Notes: a model not told the origin generated them from the letters alone. A stretch of DNA of 64,000 nucleotides from Arctopsyche grandis (GCF_051622035.1 NC_135362.1:12217501-12281500); one strand, 5' to 3'; positions 22,501 through 36,412 are shown, counted from the stretch's first letter. Translations and numbers: made by a program.

Positions 22501-25025
22501 CGAGACTGCGTCCTTCAGATTTACATCCCAGTTGACTACAACAATTTAAATATGATACCTAGTATTTTCGATATGTACATACTGAGTCAACCTGGAAGAC
22601 ATTTTTATTTTCATTGATAATGACTACTTGTATATTGTCTCGCGAGATTCAGATTCAAATTCAGAGAAAAGAGAGAAATATGTATTTCTCGTAATTCAGA
22701 ACTATGCGAAGTGTGAAGACTCTGATACACGTATTATTCACTTAATGATATGTCTACAGTTACAGTCTGTTGTAGGATAAGAAATATAATAAAAAAATTG
22801 GGTACCATCAAGAAATTTTTTTTGTGGCCTATGGGTCCACCTATTGTATATTTTTGATATTTTCCTTTCAATAATTGATTATTTTAGTTTATGAAACATA
22901 CAACCTATCAGCCAACAACCTCAGAAGAACTGTCAAAAACAGTGATAGAACACACAGTGTGGTACATTGTGCGTGTTTTTTTATATATATAGTTTGTGCA
23001 TGTAAAAATCGCTAGCACGCCTGATCTATGTTATGGTGATCTAGGCCAAAACTCACCCCCTGGAGTATTTCGGTGATATTTTATCTTTGTATTGACGTAG
23101 ATTTAACAGTGATCGATAACGGTGATTCCCACATTTGAATAAATGTAGGCGAATCTTATTGAAATAATAAGATTGTACGAATTAATAATGACATGAAGAC
23201 ACGCCTATTCATACCTAGGTATGCCGTACCGTACGATTTTGTGTGTCTCCGTCTTTACAAAGAGTTTTGTCGATACTCGCCTCTCGTAAGGTATCTACAT
23301 ATGTAACTACAATATTCGTCTTAGCTTAAAAAATGATATAAAAAGAAAATCGACTGACAAATTTTATCTTTGAAACAAATACGAATAAAATCACTTGACG
23401 CCTTTGTTGTGAACAAAAACTGTTGGCAGAAGTTGCTGGTTTCTGAGAAGCCGCTACGATAGACTTTTATGTCTGCAAACAAATTATATCGTCATTATTT
23501 TTTTTGCTTTTTGCACTATAATTTGAAATAAGGTGATGAATTCTAAATATGAAACACATGTTTCGTTTCTTTGTCTGCAAACGTGGGCGAATTGATGCTA
23601 TTCCAAAACAACGATTGATCCACACCAACCGAGCTAAGCGATGTGCACACACCGTCACATTGAATTAAAAATTTCCGCAAAAGTTTTGCAATCGCGTTAT
23701 CGATTAGCAAGAGTAACATTTAGTACGTAAGTAAAGCGTAATGAGTCGGTAAGATGACGTCTCGAACGTAAGGGGGTTGCGGAAGTACCAGGAGTGGTTT
23801 AAACTTGTTCCCGTAGTGTAGAAGGGGATGTAAGGGGTGTTTGGGGTAGGGACTGTGGAGACTCCCGGCCAAATGCGCCATTACTAATTTACCGGAAATG
23901 GGGTGTTCCCCGTCTTCGTTCCGGATACCTGAGATGTTTGCGCGCCCCCGTCTACGCCGTAGACGTTTTTGGCGACAATCGTTTATGCGAAAGAGCTGAT
24001 GATCCACCATGTGTTCAGGAACGAATCAAATCCACAGTAAATTTTACAATGACATAAGTATAATTTTTTAGTAAATGTAATCAATGAAAATGATCTACAT
24101 TGTAGATGACATTCTATAAAACGTTCATCTAATAATTAAGTTGCCTTTCGCTATATAAAGGTACATATGTATGTAGATCTTTACCACGACTAAGATCCAA
24201 TGACCTCCTGCACCAAGAAGATGACAAACGGATAGTTGTCTGATTGTATTTAGCATTTAAAATATCATAGAAGTATTAGGAACATTTATCAAATCTTCAT
24301 TTTTTAAATTTAATGGAAACCTACATACTGCTACATACTTCGCTTAGCTTTCAACATTCCCATACTCCAAATTTAATATTCACACTGTCATATGTATAGG
24401 TATATATGTATTTACATACATGTGAATAACAAAGCTATAAAAATTTGGCAATAAGATATTTGCGATAAGACGAGAACGCCAGACATTGATCATAACAAGT
24501 TGATAAGAACCGACTATATATGTATGTATGTATGAATGTATTTAAACCGCACCTTCGATGCGACAGTTCGTCTTAACATCCGACTCATCGACAGAGTCAC
24601 AACATCCAACTCAACGAGTTCTCTTTTAAATATTAAAGAATCTCTTTTAAATATTTTTTTTTTAATTTAACTTTAAATCTTTAAATAAAAAGAAATATTG
24701 ATTGGGACGTTGACTGAAACGTCATCATCCTACTCAACATTTTTAAAAACACAAACGATTCCTTGAACGTGACAATACATCGTATTTTAGAAAAGGAAAA
24801 GACATCATTTTTATGTCGGATATAATAATATAAAAATCACTCACTTAAAAGTACCTCGAAACAAACTACGCCAGCTAGTCACTCAGTGCTTTTGGCGATA
24901 GTTTTTGACGATCAACTTAGAACATTATGAAAAACGCTATATTTTTCTGGTATTTATAGTAAAATAAAGAAATTAAACTATTTAAACTGAATATAATATG
25001 TATAAGATAAATGCAGCATAAATCA
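22501..25025. other. Intergenic, no gene seen
   Basis: A+T-rich, with a less A+T-rich part at 23740-24010 where a 96-codon minus-strand frame is rich in Arg and Pro but has no recognised domain. Near 23050 a CCCCCTGGAGTATTTC sequence flanked by TCACC/GGTGA may be another eroded retroposon tail hairpin. Confidence 0.35.
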
Positions 25026-25345
25026 GTGGTTAGTGTTTCGAAACTTAGTGGTCATGAGTTCAATCCCTGACTCAGTGTTGCTGGCCAGACCTTGGTTATG
25101 TGACTCTTGGTCGATCAATTTCAGATTTGCCAATTTATCTGATTTTCGTTGAAAAGGTTCCAACAAATTGGCAACTTGTTCCATTTCTCGCAAATTCGAC
25201 TTTTCAGCATCTTAAATTTGCTGACTTATGAAATGCTGCAAAAATATTTGTCAAATGTATGCATAGATGTCTCTATGATGCTCTGTAAAATTGCTCTATA
25301 AATTGTTTAACGATGTCTATAATTGGCCAGGAAGACACAAGGCTA
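25026..25345 (+). repeat. SINE copy, tail truncated
   Basis: Head with GAGTTCAATCCCTGAC as B box, core GTGACTCTTGGTCGATC, ATTTGCCAATTTATCTG, GAAAAGGTTCC, then the 'catagatgtctctatgat' block and the start of the GGCCAGGAAG tail at about 25328. The second stem arm is missing. Sequence from about 25345 to 25660 is unidentified, moderately G+C-rich, and ends in CACCTAATCTCTACATCACA, a tail block also seen at 14660. Confidence 0.6.
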
Positions 25346-25784
25346 GAAATGCAATCAATATGGTTGCGTGGACATGAAGAGGGGTTTCCAGGATCGGAGA
25401 GAAAGACGCGGCTCAGTAGTAGAGGCTCTTAATTAGTCTGCACTCGTCGGCCCGCCAGCTTCGAAAATGACCCACGGTGCAAAAGTGCCCAATATTTACA
25501 TATACCCATTGGGCACTCTCCGAACAGAGATATCATTGGTCGATGGGTCGCGAGACCCCATTGGCTGTTGAACACGGCTCTTCTATTCGCCGAGCCCCTT
25601 TTTGGCACCAACGCAAGGTCAAATGATCAGCGCTAGTAAAACATCAGTCCACGAGGGCCACTCACCTAATCTCTACATCACAATATCATAGTTCCTCTTC
25701 TACTTTTTTTATAAATATGAACACAATTGATAAAATAGCTCAGTGAATTCAGTTTCTTTCACATTCAGGTGTAAGTAACCAGCA

Positions 25785-26262
25785 ACATGGACTAGTGCTT
25801 ACCATATCTTGCTATGGTCAGTGTGGTTATGAGTTCGAATCACACTGGCTGCTGACCAGACCTTGGTTTGTAACCAGGTCGGTCGTTTCTTATCAGAGTT
25901 TGCCAATTTTTGTGATTTTCATTGAAATGATTCCTGCAAAATTGACTTTCCCTCCCCATTTCTCTCGCAAAATCTTGAGTTATTATGTTATATATCAAGA
26001 TTGGCCGGGTTTCTCTCCATAGATGTATTTATGGATGATTGTTGTATAAATATTTGTTAACCGTATTATATACGATGTTTGAAATGCACTTTGATATGTT
26101 TGACCATATATTATGTCATGTATAATTTCGAATTATGTAATAATTTGTATTAAAATATAATTTGGTGCGTTTCTTGATCTGTATAGCACACTCGTCGAAT
26201 TGAAGCGATCTGTAATGACAAGTGTACATAAAATGATTGATTGATTTAATAAAAATAAAAAA
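25785..26262 (+). repeat. SINE with CACTCGTC tail
   Basis: B box GAGTTCGAATCACACTGG, core CTTATCAGAGTTTGCCAATT, GAAATGATTCCTG, and a 3' tail at 26187-26227 (CACTCGTCGAATTGAAGCGA...TGTAATGACAAGTG). The stem CACTCGTC/GACAAGTG keeps seven of eight pairs. It ends in (AATAAA)n. Confidence 0.7.
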
Positions 26263-26559
26263 TAATGTTAGCAAGTATTATATACATATGTATGTATTTT
26301 CACGAGAAGCAAAACTATTACAAGTGCCAATATCATTCAAAGCATATTTTGACTTCAATTTTTTATATTGAAAATTTTCATACTTTCATTATATCATAGA
26401 ATGAATAAAGTAATTCTTACCTTCACATATATGTAGTGACACAACACAACAAAAGAAGAAAAACCGAGGAAAGCTTAACAAACCTCAACACGCATTAAAT
26501 ATTTTAATATCTACGATTTCTTTCCACTTACACGATCCATTGTAGACGAAACTACGTTG

Positions 26560-27060
26560 AAGCTACACAGTAAGTTACGGTTGTTAAAAGCCCAGTAACG
26601 CAGCGATAGCGATCGAGCAATAGCCGAGGCGTTTCCGGAACGCTCGTATCTCATCCGCTTGTCAATCACTCCATTTAAATATGCGATAAATAGGAAAGCG
26701 CCATCCCCCCCCCCCCCCCATCACACTTAAGGGGTTGTGGAGACAAGGCAGTCTCGCCGGAACCGGAAGTGACAGTGGGTGGAGAAAAGGGAGGGTTGGG
26801 GGAGATGGCGCTCCATTTCCGGACGCGCTCGCTAAACCCCGAATTAGAGCTAATTGTAAATTTCACCCGCCATTTCCTGTTCGGTTGGTCGGCCGGCGTC
26901 GAGGCGCCCTTGCTTCCCCTCACCCCCCTACCCTTTCAATCCCGTGCCGATAATGTTAAAGGCGCCTCGGGAGACCAAAGGCGCCGCCGGAAAGGGTTAA
27001 CGACGGCGCACCGGAAAAACGCACTCAAACGTTTTAAACAGGCCGGAATAAAAATCTGAC
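26560..27060. other. G+C-rich, low-repeat island
   Basis: CpG-rich sequence with a poly-C run at 26707-26719 and blocks such as GGCGCCTCGGGAGACCAAAG and GGCGCCGCCGGAAAGGGTTA. Overlapping frames on both strands show no domain. Possible regulatory or conserved non-coding DNA (inference). Confidence 0.35.
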
Positions 27061-27439
27061 TACGCCAATCGACGTAATCATACTTACAGACATGTTTAAA
27101 TTAAATATAATAAATATTACAACATCTAAAGCATTGTTTTTCAAACTGTGATATCAGAGAAATTGAAAATGGTGTGTGGTGAGCAGACCAAAAAAGTCAC
27201 ATTCCCATGTTTTTGCTGATTCAGCAATGAAATTGATAGTGTGATGTAGACGGAAAATGAGAGAGAGAAAATCCACCAGTGGCGTAACTACTATGACGCG
27301 GGGGTATGCGGTGAATGCGAGCCCTTAGGACCGGGAGTGTGCTTGCAGGATTTTAAAATTTACATTTAGGCTAATAAGGACATTTAAAATTTGTAAAAAA
27401 ATCTTCAAATACACTGACACACAGACAACACACACAGAC

Positions 27440-27605
27440 ACACACACATATACACACACGCATAATTTTTCTAGATCATGAAAACGTGATCAGCGATCGA
27501 TTTGGAGTTGGAATCAGTCAAAATCTCGAGTTCGAATTTTCGCATGATCACAAACTTAATGTATTGTTATTACGTACATACATACATACATATGTAGATA
27601 AAGTA
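27440..27605 (+). repeat. Dispersed repeat (LINE 3'-end-like), copy 2
   Basis: TCTAGATCATGAAAACGTGA, GAATCAGTCAAAATCTCGAG and GCATGATCACAAAC match 3905-3990 in order. It is preceded by an ACACACA-rich tract and followed by TAGATAAAGTAAA. Just upstream (27285) a CAGTGGCGTAACTA end resembles MITE termini. Confidence 0.55.
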
Positions 27606-28079
27606 AATAAAGATAAAGACCTATAAGTGCTAGTAATACTTTTAAAGAACTTGGAAGAGTATATTGTTAAATAGACTCCTCCAAGAGTCTAGTATCTAGA
27701 TATCTTAGGTTCATTTTTCGGAAGTGGTGTTCTGAAAGAAACGGGGCTAGGTATTAGAAACATTGAGAGACCTCAATCTGAGCAGAATACGATAATCTAC
27801 ATTGTACATATGTAAGAAGAAATAAATTTATTATATACTGCATTTATATAGGTGGCCTCATGTAGAGGGCTTTATTGGTTGACTTATTTGACCTCTAAAA
27901 TGGGCTTATAAATATACTTCATTTACGAATAATCAATTTTACAATCAGATAAATCTTTCTTAACTTTCATCTTAACATTACAAAATTGAGCACTGTACAA
28001 TTCCACTCGAGTATTAAAATTTACTCGTTATAATTCAATTTCATAAATAAACAACCACCAGAGTTCACCCAAGTTAATC

Positions 28080-28640
28080 TAACCGCGTTTGTTTCAAATT
28101 AACATTTTTCCCCCTTTTTTATCTTAACCCATCCATTTCCCGCATTTGTGTATACAAATTACAAAATCTTCTTACCCTTTATGATTTCGTTAATTTGAAT
28201 GATTCAAAACCCCCCCCCCCCCATCTTCCCTCTTCCCACACCCCCCATTGCAAAGGTTTGTTTTCTTTCGCGGTTTTTGATTATTTAAATAGCAAAAACG
28301 AACGGAAAGAAATTAAATTACTTAAGGGGGCGGAAAATGAGAAACGTTAAGCGCCGCTTGCCGCGTTGCGCTAATACACGCCGAAAAATTAAATCGAGAA
28401 GATTGTTTTGTTCATTTGTGACCTCTTCCCTATTCCAATTCCCTACCAAAAAGTACCTCTGGCGAGTGAAAGGCGAGACTCCTTAGAGATAAGGGGGGGA
28501 GCTCTCGATTTAGCAGGGACCCTCAGGATTACTGGTATGCTATTACCGCCCACAGGAACTGCCATTAATATTTCATAAGGGGAGATGAAAAGAAAACCAT
28601 CGCTCACCCATTGCAATACACTCGCTTTTACATATTTTAT
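28080..28640. other. G+C-richer, low-repeat island
   Basis: Bears a C11-12 run at about 28210 and CpG-containing blocks (AGCGCCGCTTGCCGCGTTGC at about 28350). No dispersed repeats and no ORF with a domain. Confidence 0.35.
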
Positions 28641-29021
28641 TCACTTTGGGAAATGTCAATTATACACTAAATTGTTCCAATATTTCATCAAGCACTAACT
28701 TGACACACTCCTTGGTGGTAGAAATGTGTCATCGCGAATCCCGTGCATGTTATTAATGCGCACGAACTTATGGACTGACCTGATACATGTATGAGAATGA
28801 AATTTATTTACAAGAAATCATTTATATATTGAGATCTCATATGTATGAATGTACATACACATGAGATGAAATTGAAATATTGGAATATTAAATAAAAAAT
28901 ATTGAAAAAACAATTTCAAAAAGCTTTTCGTCATATTTGAACCAACTTGGATACATACTATTAAATCGTATTGACAATTAATTTATATTTACTCTGTGAT
29001 GTATTTGTATGTATGTATATA

Positions 29022-29560
29022 CAGTACCGTGTACAGAAATCACATCACCTGTAAATACTTTGAATTTCTCGGTAAAAGGTCCCCTAATTTCTAAAATACT
29101 CTTTTTTTATTCAAAAGGGTAGTATTTCGTACATTTTGAGGTATTCTATTAAGTTCTTGTGTGGATTTCGAGTGAGTAACTGAGATTTGTGCGAAACATG
29201 GCGAATTGTGCGAAACTTGACGTGACGAAAAATTGGAAAATAATTTCGCTATCTTCAAAAGGATTGTCCACACGAAAAATTACGTTGCAGTTGAGATGTC
29301 AACGGATAAGTTTAGCACCATTTCCTCAAAAATAATCGAGAAACGGAACCCGGTATTTGCAAGCCAGGTAGTCGTACCAAAAGAAAAACAACCCCTCAAG
29401 AAGATGGGATGATAAAACGTTCGTTTTAAAGGGATCGTTTAAAAACTGCCCAGGATATTAGAGGAGAGTTCAGACAAACGAGTGGAAAAGACATCATCGT
29501 CGAAATTATAAGGACACAACTTCGACAAGCAGGACTTTGCGCACGACGAATACATACATG
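29022..29560 (+). pseudogene. Tc1-like transposon remnant (5' TIR and transposase N-terminal half)
   Basis: Starts CAGTACCGTGTACAGAAATC directly after TA, the Tc1 target and terminus style. Downstream, broken frames read like a Tc1 DNA-binding region: a basic 'KKNNPSRRWDD / KTTPQEDGMIKRS' stretch, then 'RGEFRQTSGKDIIVEIIRTQ' and 'LRQAGLCARR'. Frameshifts separate them. The DDE catalytic part and right TIR are missing. Confidence 0.7.
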
Positions 29561-30084
29561 CATATGTATGTATAACAATAAATGCTCTTTAATACGAAAT
29601 ATCAAACTTTGTTTTACAACAAACAATACACAATGTTTTTGTAGCTGAAATAAAACCTTTTAAAAAAAGATCTACTGGAATTTGTCCCACTATTTTTTCC
29701 ACTAACATCTGCTCGCACGCACGCCAGTAAGGCACACAGCTTACATCCAGCTCGCAAATTGTTTTAATTGCATATGCGCGAGCAAGATGCAAAATACAGG
29801 ACAACGAAATATCAATAGATATAAAGATAATTTAACCCCAAAATGAGTTTTGTCAAGATCGAGACCTATGTATTTTATTAGATTTTTTTAGCCAAAAAGA
29901 GGGAAAAATTACTAGTGTAATGTTAGAGAAAATATTGACTAATATTTTGTATTTATTTTATATATTTTTTCTCATAATACCATTGCGAGTTGCCACTGAG
30001 TGACATCTTTGTTATTAAACTTATACATTCATAAAATTGAAATAATATTCATATAGTGTTGACAAATAATATTATAGATAGGAT

Positions 30085-30255
30085 AAATTCAATAGATAAA
30101 TTGACACACTCTGATAGGAAACGATCGACTTGGAGTCACAAATATTCAAATTTGATCAGCAGTAGTACAGAAATATGTAGGTACTTCCGAATAAATTCTG
30201 TTCAATAGAGGTCAACCCACAGTCTAATCCCAGGAACCTCACGGTGGTTAGCATT
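30085..30255 (-). repeat. SINE, minus orientation, partial
   Basis: Minus strand: head remnant CTAACCACCGTGAGGTTCCT and GGATTAGAC, then ATATTTGTGACTCCAAGTCG, CTATCAGAGTGTGTCAATTT. The part after the core is missing. Confidence 0.55.
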
Positions 30256-30559
30256 AGCGCAAAAACCAAGCTATATTTGGTGGCTTATGTATACAATAAC
30301 TATATAATAAAACTATTCCTACATCGATAGCATTATAATAAACTATGTACTGATACGCTAATATAAGATTAAAACCAAATAGTGAATTATTATTATATGT
30401 ATCTAGTAACTTCCGAATCCGATTTAGTGTTTGACTATAGAATTTCTCCTTCGCGATCGGATATTTTGAAAAGCGTTGAGAGCTGGTATGTACTATTTAC
30501 TACCTTGACTGTTGGTTTTGAGTGTATGCAACGACCATTTCAGGTGAACTAAGTGAATT

Positions 30560-30850
30560 TAAGAAAGAATTCCCGCCGAGCGGACGGGACGTGACAGTTC
30601 CGTCGCGCGCTCCCCTCTCCCGCCACTAGTTTTTCCCGTGTTTTCTCGAGTTTTTCTCGCTTTTCCACCAGCACCACTCACACCCAAGAGGTAATATCTC
30701 ACGTCCGCCGTCCATTAGCCGCGAGGATCCGCCGTAATATCACTTGTGACCGTGCCGCTTGCCCTCTTCTTTTTATTTCACTTTTTTCCCTCCTCTTTTA
30801 ATCTCGCTTTGCGCGCTCGCGGTCATTTATCAAACGTTAATTATCACAAT
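30560..30850 (+). promoter_or_regulatory. CpG-rich block, possible promoter or non-coding first exon
   Basis: Sharp rise in G+C with CCGAGCGGACGGGACGTGAC, TCCGTCGCGCGCTCCCCTCT and ACGTCCGCCGTCCATTAGCC. A donor-like CCCAAGAG|GTAATATC lies near 30690. No TATA box or coding start is evident. It could be a non-coding exon of a gene outside the window, or another conserved island. Confidence 0.3.
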
Positions 30851-31199
30851 TAAAAAAAAAATCTTGTACAGTCAACAAGCGATCACAATATATATGCATA
30901 TATATACATATGTATACGAATTGGGTCTAAGTCATAATATTGACAAGTTAAAATCCCGACACGAGTAATTCCGACAAACTGAAACCCATCAAAACAAAAC
31001 AAAAACAAAATTATCTTAAAGTTTCTAAGCTGCAACTACGTGAACCATTGCCATTTCATTCTCTCCACTCTCTTTTCCACTATATTCACCATCCTGGTCA
31101 TACTACTCATCCACGTATTCCGTTTCCTATCTCTCCTCGTTTCCTATCTATTATTAAAATGTAACTCATTCCAATGTGCAATACTTAATCTACGAGTTA

Positions 31200-31445
31200 G
31201 ACAGTGAAAGCACAGATCGACCGTCTCCTGTTTTCGATTTTCCGATTTTTCTAGCCTAATCGTTGTGACGGATCCATTAAATCAGTATTCTCCCCCTCTG
31301 TTTCTCACAAATTCGAGTTATTAGCATCTTGAAGTTGTTGAATCTTATAAATGCTACGTACATATGTACATAATGTCCCGAATTTGCTGCGTATTAAAAA
31401 AAATTGTTGATTGTCCACATATTTATGTCTCTATTGTATTCTATA
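31200..31445 (+). repeat. SINE, degenerate
   Basis: Core blocks TTTTCCGATTTTTCTAGCC, TTGTGACGGATCC and TCTCACAAATTCGAGTTATT follow the order of the SINE family. The head is barely recognisable and the tail is absent. Confidence 0.4.
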
Positions 31446-31593
31446 TAAATACTGTTATGTTTGAAAATTTTTTAGTATATGTATATGTATGCAAAAATAA
31501 TCTAACCATATAGGGGTGATACCTGTTATGGCATATACATATGTATGATGTATGTATGAAATGAAATTGCAATTAAAATAATAAAATATGATA

Positions 31594-31793
31594 TCTAATG
31601 TAATATATAATTTCGAAAGAGACTTTGTAACTATGTAAGGTTTGTTGACGATATGGACATCGTTGAATATTATTTTTTTTTTATTCAAATAAATTTAATG
31701 AAAAAACAAATGAATGTTTACTATTAGATTGTTTTTCCACGTTTAGGCTGTTTATATTACAAATACCGAGCGAAGCCGGGTAAAAATATTAGT
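31594..31793 (+). mobile_element. Helitron-like non-autonomous element, 200 bp
   Basis: Begins TCTAATGTAATATATAATTT, CGAAAGAGAC and ends CCGAGCGAAGCCGGG, TAAAAATATTAGT. The family end is CTAGT; here the C is mutated. Same ends at 21182-21980 and 40044-40226. Confidence 0.6.
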
Positions 31794-32940
31794 TTATAAT
31801 AATTTTAAATGAAAACTGACTCTCTCCGATATCCCTAATATTTTTTTTCAAATCTCAAGCATTTCATCGTCATATATTGTGTAGAGAAAACAAGAAGAAG
31901 AAGAAGCAAAGATGTGAAGAATTTTCCGGCAGACTGTATCTTCTGTACACATCTTTGACCAACATAAAATCTCAAACGCAAGAATGGCAACGAAAACTGC
32001 ATATGGTAAAACATAAAATCTAATATAATTCAATAATATCAAAATTTTGACTTCCTTGTCCTCCAAGAGTTCAAATATTCTTATATCACATTCATCCTAA
32101 AATAAAAGGAATTGAAGACTGATCTAGAGACAATGAACAAAACATAGGTCATATAATCTTGAAGCGAGAATAAAATTAATTCTAGAAAGATTACATCGAA
32201 ATACTCAAATCGACACGAATAACCCTGGAAAATCGATCGCATACAAAGATAATAGCAACCCATGACAAATTGTCCAATTCATTGATAGAGGCGTCGACTA
32301 ATAGCGTACTGGTACCCAAACCCACCCTACAATCCCTACAAAAGAGTGATGATTTATTCCGCGGTACTTGGGAACGTTTCATTGGCTAAACGTGTCATTA
32401 TTGTATCGAAACGGTAGATAGTATGTATTAAGGTTGGTATGTTTAACAATAATCTCTCTTCGGTCGCTCAAGTTCCGATACTATTATGTGTTCGAAACGC
32501 TGTTCAAGTTTCGCTAAGACACTCTGATCATATTAATACCGCCTGACTCGAAAGTGTTGCAAATTTCATAACATGAACGTGCTGTGCTATTGGAATTAAT
32601 TTTATATATTTTAAGATTCATTTTATAAGTATGCAACAAAATTTAATAATACACGTAAATTTTCGTTTATACAGGTACAGCTCAAGCCGGCAACTGCACG
32701 TAAACAGCGGCACGAAAAATATTATTTAGTTTATTCTACATTTATGGACACATTCATATTTATTTGTTTATTGAAAAATCAACAGGCCTCATATGTAGAA
32801 ATTCATAAAAATAAAAAATAAATATAACAAAATAACATATGAGCCCAATTATAGATTTTTACAAAATACATAATATATCGAGTACATACAGACAAAAAAA
32901 TGAAAAGAAAAGAATAAAAACTAAAATATTACTAAATGCA
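31794..32940. other. Intergenic, no gene seen; partial MITE head near 32680-32755
   Basis: Several small frames on the minus strand have no domain. The sequence AAGCCGGCAACTGCACG plus AAATATTATTTAG at 32685-32735 is a 5' piece of the MITE family found complete at 52404-52824. Confidence 0.4.
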
Positions 32941-32943
32941 TAA

Positions 32944-33349
<406 letters not shown>

Positions 33350-34078
33350 AGTTCGGTCTTTCGTGTCATGCGGGGAAGACGTGCTTCCGCGTTCTCCCCG
33401 CTATTACTCGCTTAAACCCGGCTATTGCACGAAATTTAATCTAAAATCTTAACCATCTACTCACTTATTTTACTAATTGCATCCTAGTATAATTTAAGTG
33501 TAAAAATAAACAGCAAATCGGTCGTAAAAAGCGGTTTTATATCAGTTATTTCGAAAAATTTTGTGCTAATTTTTGTGTCGAATCTGAACAAAAGCATATA
33601 CGAACGAGATACATCTCCTTACCTGAATACAAAAAAAAAAGGGTTCTTCGTCAGCCAAGGTTCGGTCCCACAGAAGCAATAAATCTCCCACATAATTGCT
33701 TCCAGCCAAAAAATCTTTAACGAACTTTACTTAATAGAATAATAGCAAACAGAAACGGTGTTTCCCAACTGTCTATCAGTTCTTTTCATATTTAAATTAT
33801 ATTAAAGTAATTCGTGTAATTTTATATTCTTTACTAAAGTTATTATTAAAATATTAAATTGCAAACCGCACTCACATATATAAATCCGTTGTCTCCAAAG
33901 AGGCGTCTCACGATAAAGATCTGTAAAAAAGTAGTATAACAATTGCTAATCTATTATTATCATAACTAACTACTTTCACTTACAAAGTAACCCTGTTAAA
34001 TGGCATGTAATAACTCATAAGTGATCCAAGTGATACCTAGGATGACTATCTGTCAAAGCTGACCACAGAGAAGAGTCT

Positions 34079-36412
34079 ATGGCGGTAAGAACTCACTCCT
34101 TGAATGGAAATCTCTCTCAAGTACCGCCTTTTTCTCAACACATCTTGGATAAATGCGAGAAAAATAATATCCAAACCTCCAACAAGGTAAGAGTGACGAT
34201 GGATGATAGCTTAGCTAATAGAAACCTGTATTTAGCCACGTACAATGTAAGAACGTTATCGAGTGAAGGAAGTGTGCTTGCATTAGAGAATGAATTAGAA
34301 AATATCAAATGGGATATAGTAGGACTTAGTGAAGTAAGACGAAAACAGCAAAACCAAATAATCCTAAAAAGTGGTAACTGTCTCTACTGGAGAGGGCTAC
34401 CAAATGGTAGAATAGGAGGAGTAGGGTTTCTTATCAATAAGAGAATAGAAAGAAATATTATAGAAATAAGCGACATATCGGAACGTATATGCTATATAGT
34501 ATTAAGAATCTCGAGCAGGTACACTTGTCAAATCTTCCAAGTGTACGCCCCCACATCTAGCCACCCAGACGAGGAAATAGAAGACTTCTACGAAAAAATA
34601 CAGGGCGCATACGATAATAGCCGTCACCACTTTAAAATAATCATGGGCGACTTTAACGCAAAAATAGGACAAAAGGCAAATACAGAAAGAGCAGTAGGCA
34701 ATTTTGGTACCGGCCAAAGAAACGACAGAGGCGATCGCCTCATAGAATTCGCAGAACACAACAGGCTCTTTATCACTAATTCATTTTTCAGGAAAAACAC
34801 CAACAATAAGTGGACTTGGGAGAGTCCTAAAGGAGACAGAAACGAGATCGATTTCATCCTAACAAATGCCCTGCACTCCGTTAAAGACGTTAGTGTTTTA
34901 AGTAAAGTAGATATAGGTAGCGATCACAGATTAGTCCGTGCCAAGATGGCCATTAATATAACTTGCGAACGTAGGAAATTAATAAAAGGATGCAGTAACT
35001 CTCCAGATTTCGCTCAACTAAGGTCTAGGAAAAAGGAATTCGAACTCAAACTTGGAAATCGATACGGGAAATTAAACCCAGAAGCAGACATCGAGGAATT
35101 GAACACTGTAATTAGTTCGGTTCTAACCTCAACAGGTAAGAAATTAGGTGGATTCAGGAATCAGATTAAATTAAGCAAAATTTCAGCGGAAACAAAAAAC
35201 CTAATTAAGCATAAAAGGAATTTAGATAGGGATAATAATAAGCAAGAATACAATCTAGTAAATAAGGAAATTAAAAAGAGAATAGTCAGGGATGTCAGGG
35301 ATTTTAACAGCAAGCTAATAGAAAATACCATTAAGAATAACCGTAGCCTGAAAAAGTGCAAACAGGATCTTTTCTTAGGCAAAAACCAAATGATCGCAAT
35401 CAGCGGAGTAATAATTAGGAATAGAGAAGAAATCATAGACAGAGTTTACACGTTCTATGCAAAACTATACGAGAACGACAACAGCCAATTCCCCGCTCTG
35501 GAATCGACACACGGCCAAAGGGTTCCTGCAGTATTGCCTAGCGAAGTAGAGGCCGCGCTAAAAACTGCAAAGAACGGTAAAACCCCAGGGGAAGATAATA
35601 TTCCCATTGACTTACTAAAATGTGGCGGCCCCCCCCTATTTAATATCTTAGCTAGGCTTTTCAGCAAATGCATCCAGAACCAAGCTATACCAGAAGGATG
35701 GAATAACGCAACTATCATTTTAATACACAAAAAAGGCGACAAAAGCGATATCAAGAACTACCGACCCATTAGTCTACTTTCAGCGGTCTACAAGCTCTTC
35801 ACGAAGGTTATTACAGAAAGGCTGAAGAATATCCTCGACGAGAACCAACCTATAGAGCAGGCAGGGTTTAGGGCAAATTTCAGCACAATGGACCAAGTAG
35901 TTGGCGAACTAATCGAGCGCGCCAACGAATATCAACGGCCATTGTGCCTAGGTTTCGTCGATTATGAGAAAGCCTTCGATACAGTTAGTCATAATGCATT
36001 ACTTAACGCTCTAAAAACACAGGGAGTGCCGGAACCCTATGTGGGACTGTTAGCTGCAATATATAAGAATGCCACAGCTTCGGTTAAAATTTTTTCAGGT
36101 ACAGATAGATTTAGCATAGGAAAAGGAGTAAGACAAGGAGATACAATCTCGCCCAAGTTATTCAATGCGGTGCTTGAGGGAGTTTTCAGGAAATTGGATT
36201 GGGATACAGCCGGAGTAAGCATCAATGGTCGCTTTTTGAGTCACCTTCGGTTCGCAGACGATATAGTTCTAGTTGCTCGTGATTCAGCTGACCTACTCAT
36301 CAGACTAACACAGCTGGACAGGGAAAGTAGAAAAGTAGGATTAAAAATTAACGTAGATAAGACTAAACTAATGTTCAATAGTTATTGCATGCCTGATAGC
36401 ATCCCCTTAGAT
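34079..36412 (+). pseudogene. RTE-clade LINE ORF, endonuclease-RT, 5' part (split by a hAT)
   Basis: An AP-endonuclease domain comes first (about residues 50-285: TYNVRTL, GLSEVR, YAPTSS, MGDFNAKIG at ~188, GSDHRLVRA at ~280). The reverse transcriptase follows (about 490-750: NGKTPGEDNIP, NYRPISLLS, FVDYEKAFD at ~626, GVRQGDTISPKLF, and the FADD catalytic box at ~725). RTE elements encode this one polyprotein and retrotranspose by nicking chromosomal DNA and priming on it. The frame is intact until a hAT transposon enters at 36413; translation beyond that point is hAT sequence. The first ATG at 34079 is used for lack of better evidence; the 5' end of the element is not defined. Confidence 0.93.
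36405..36412. repeat. 8-bp target-site duplication of the hAT, left copy
   Basis: CCTTAGAT at 36405-36412 and again at 39191-39198, directly outside the CAGCGGTTTCCAAAC termini. Confidence 0.95.

Noticed and set aside
29589..29804. 71-codon minus-strand frame next to the Tc1 remnant
   Set aside because: Looks protein-like in places (ICELDVSCVPYWRACEQ) but no family was recognised and it may be an unidentified transposon fragment.
34502..36225. Several minus-strand frames of 60-99 codons under the LINE
   Set aside because: Shadows of the intact plus-strand RTE frame.
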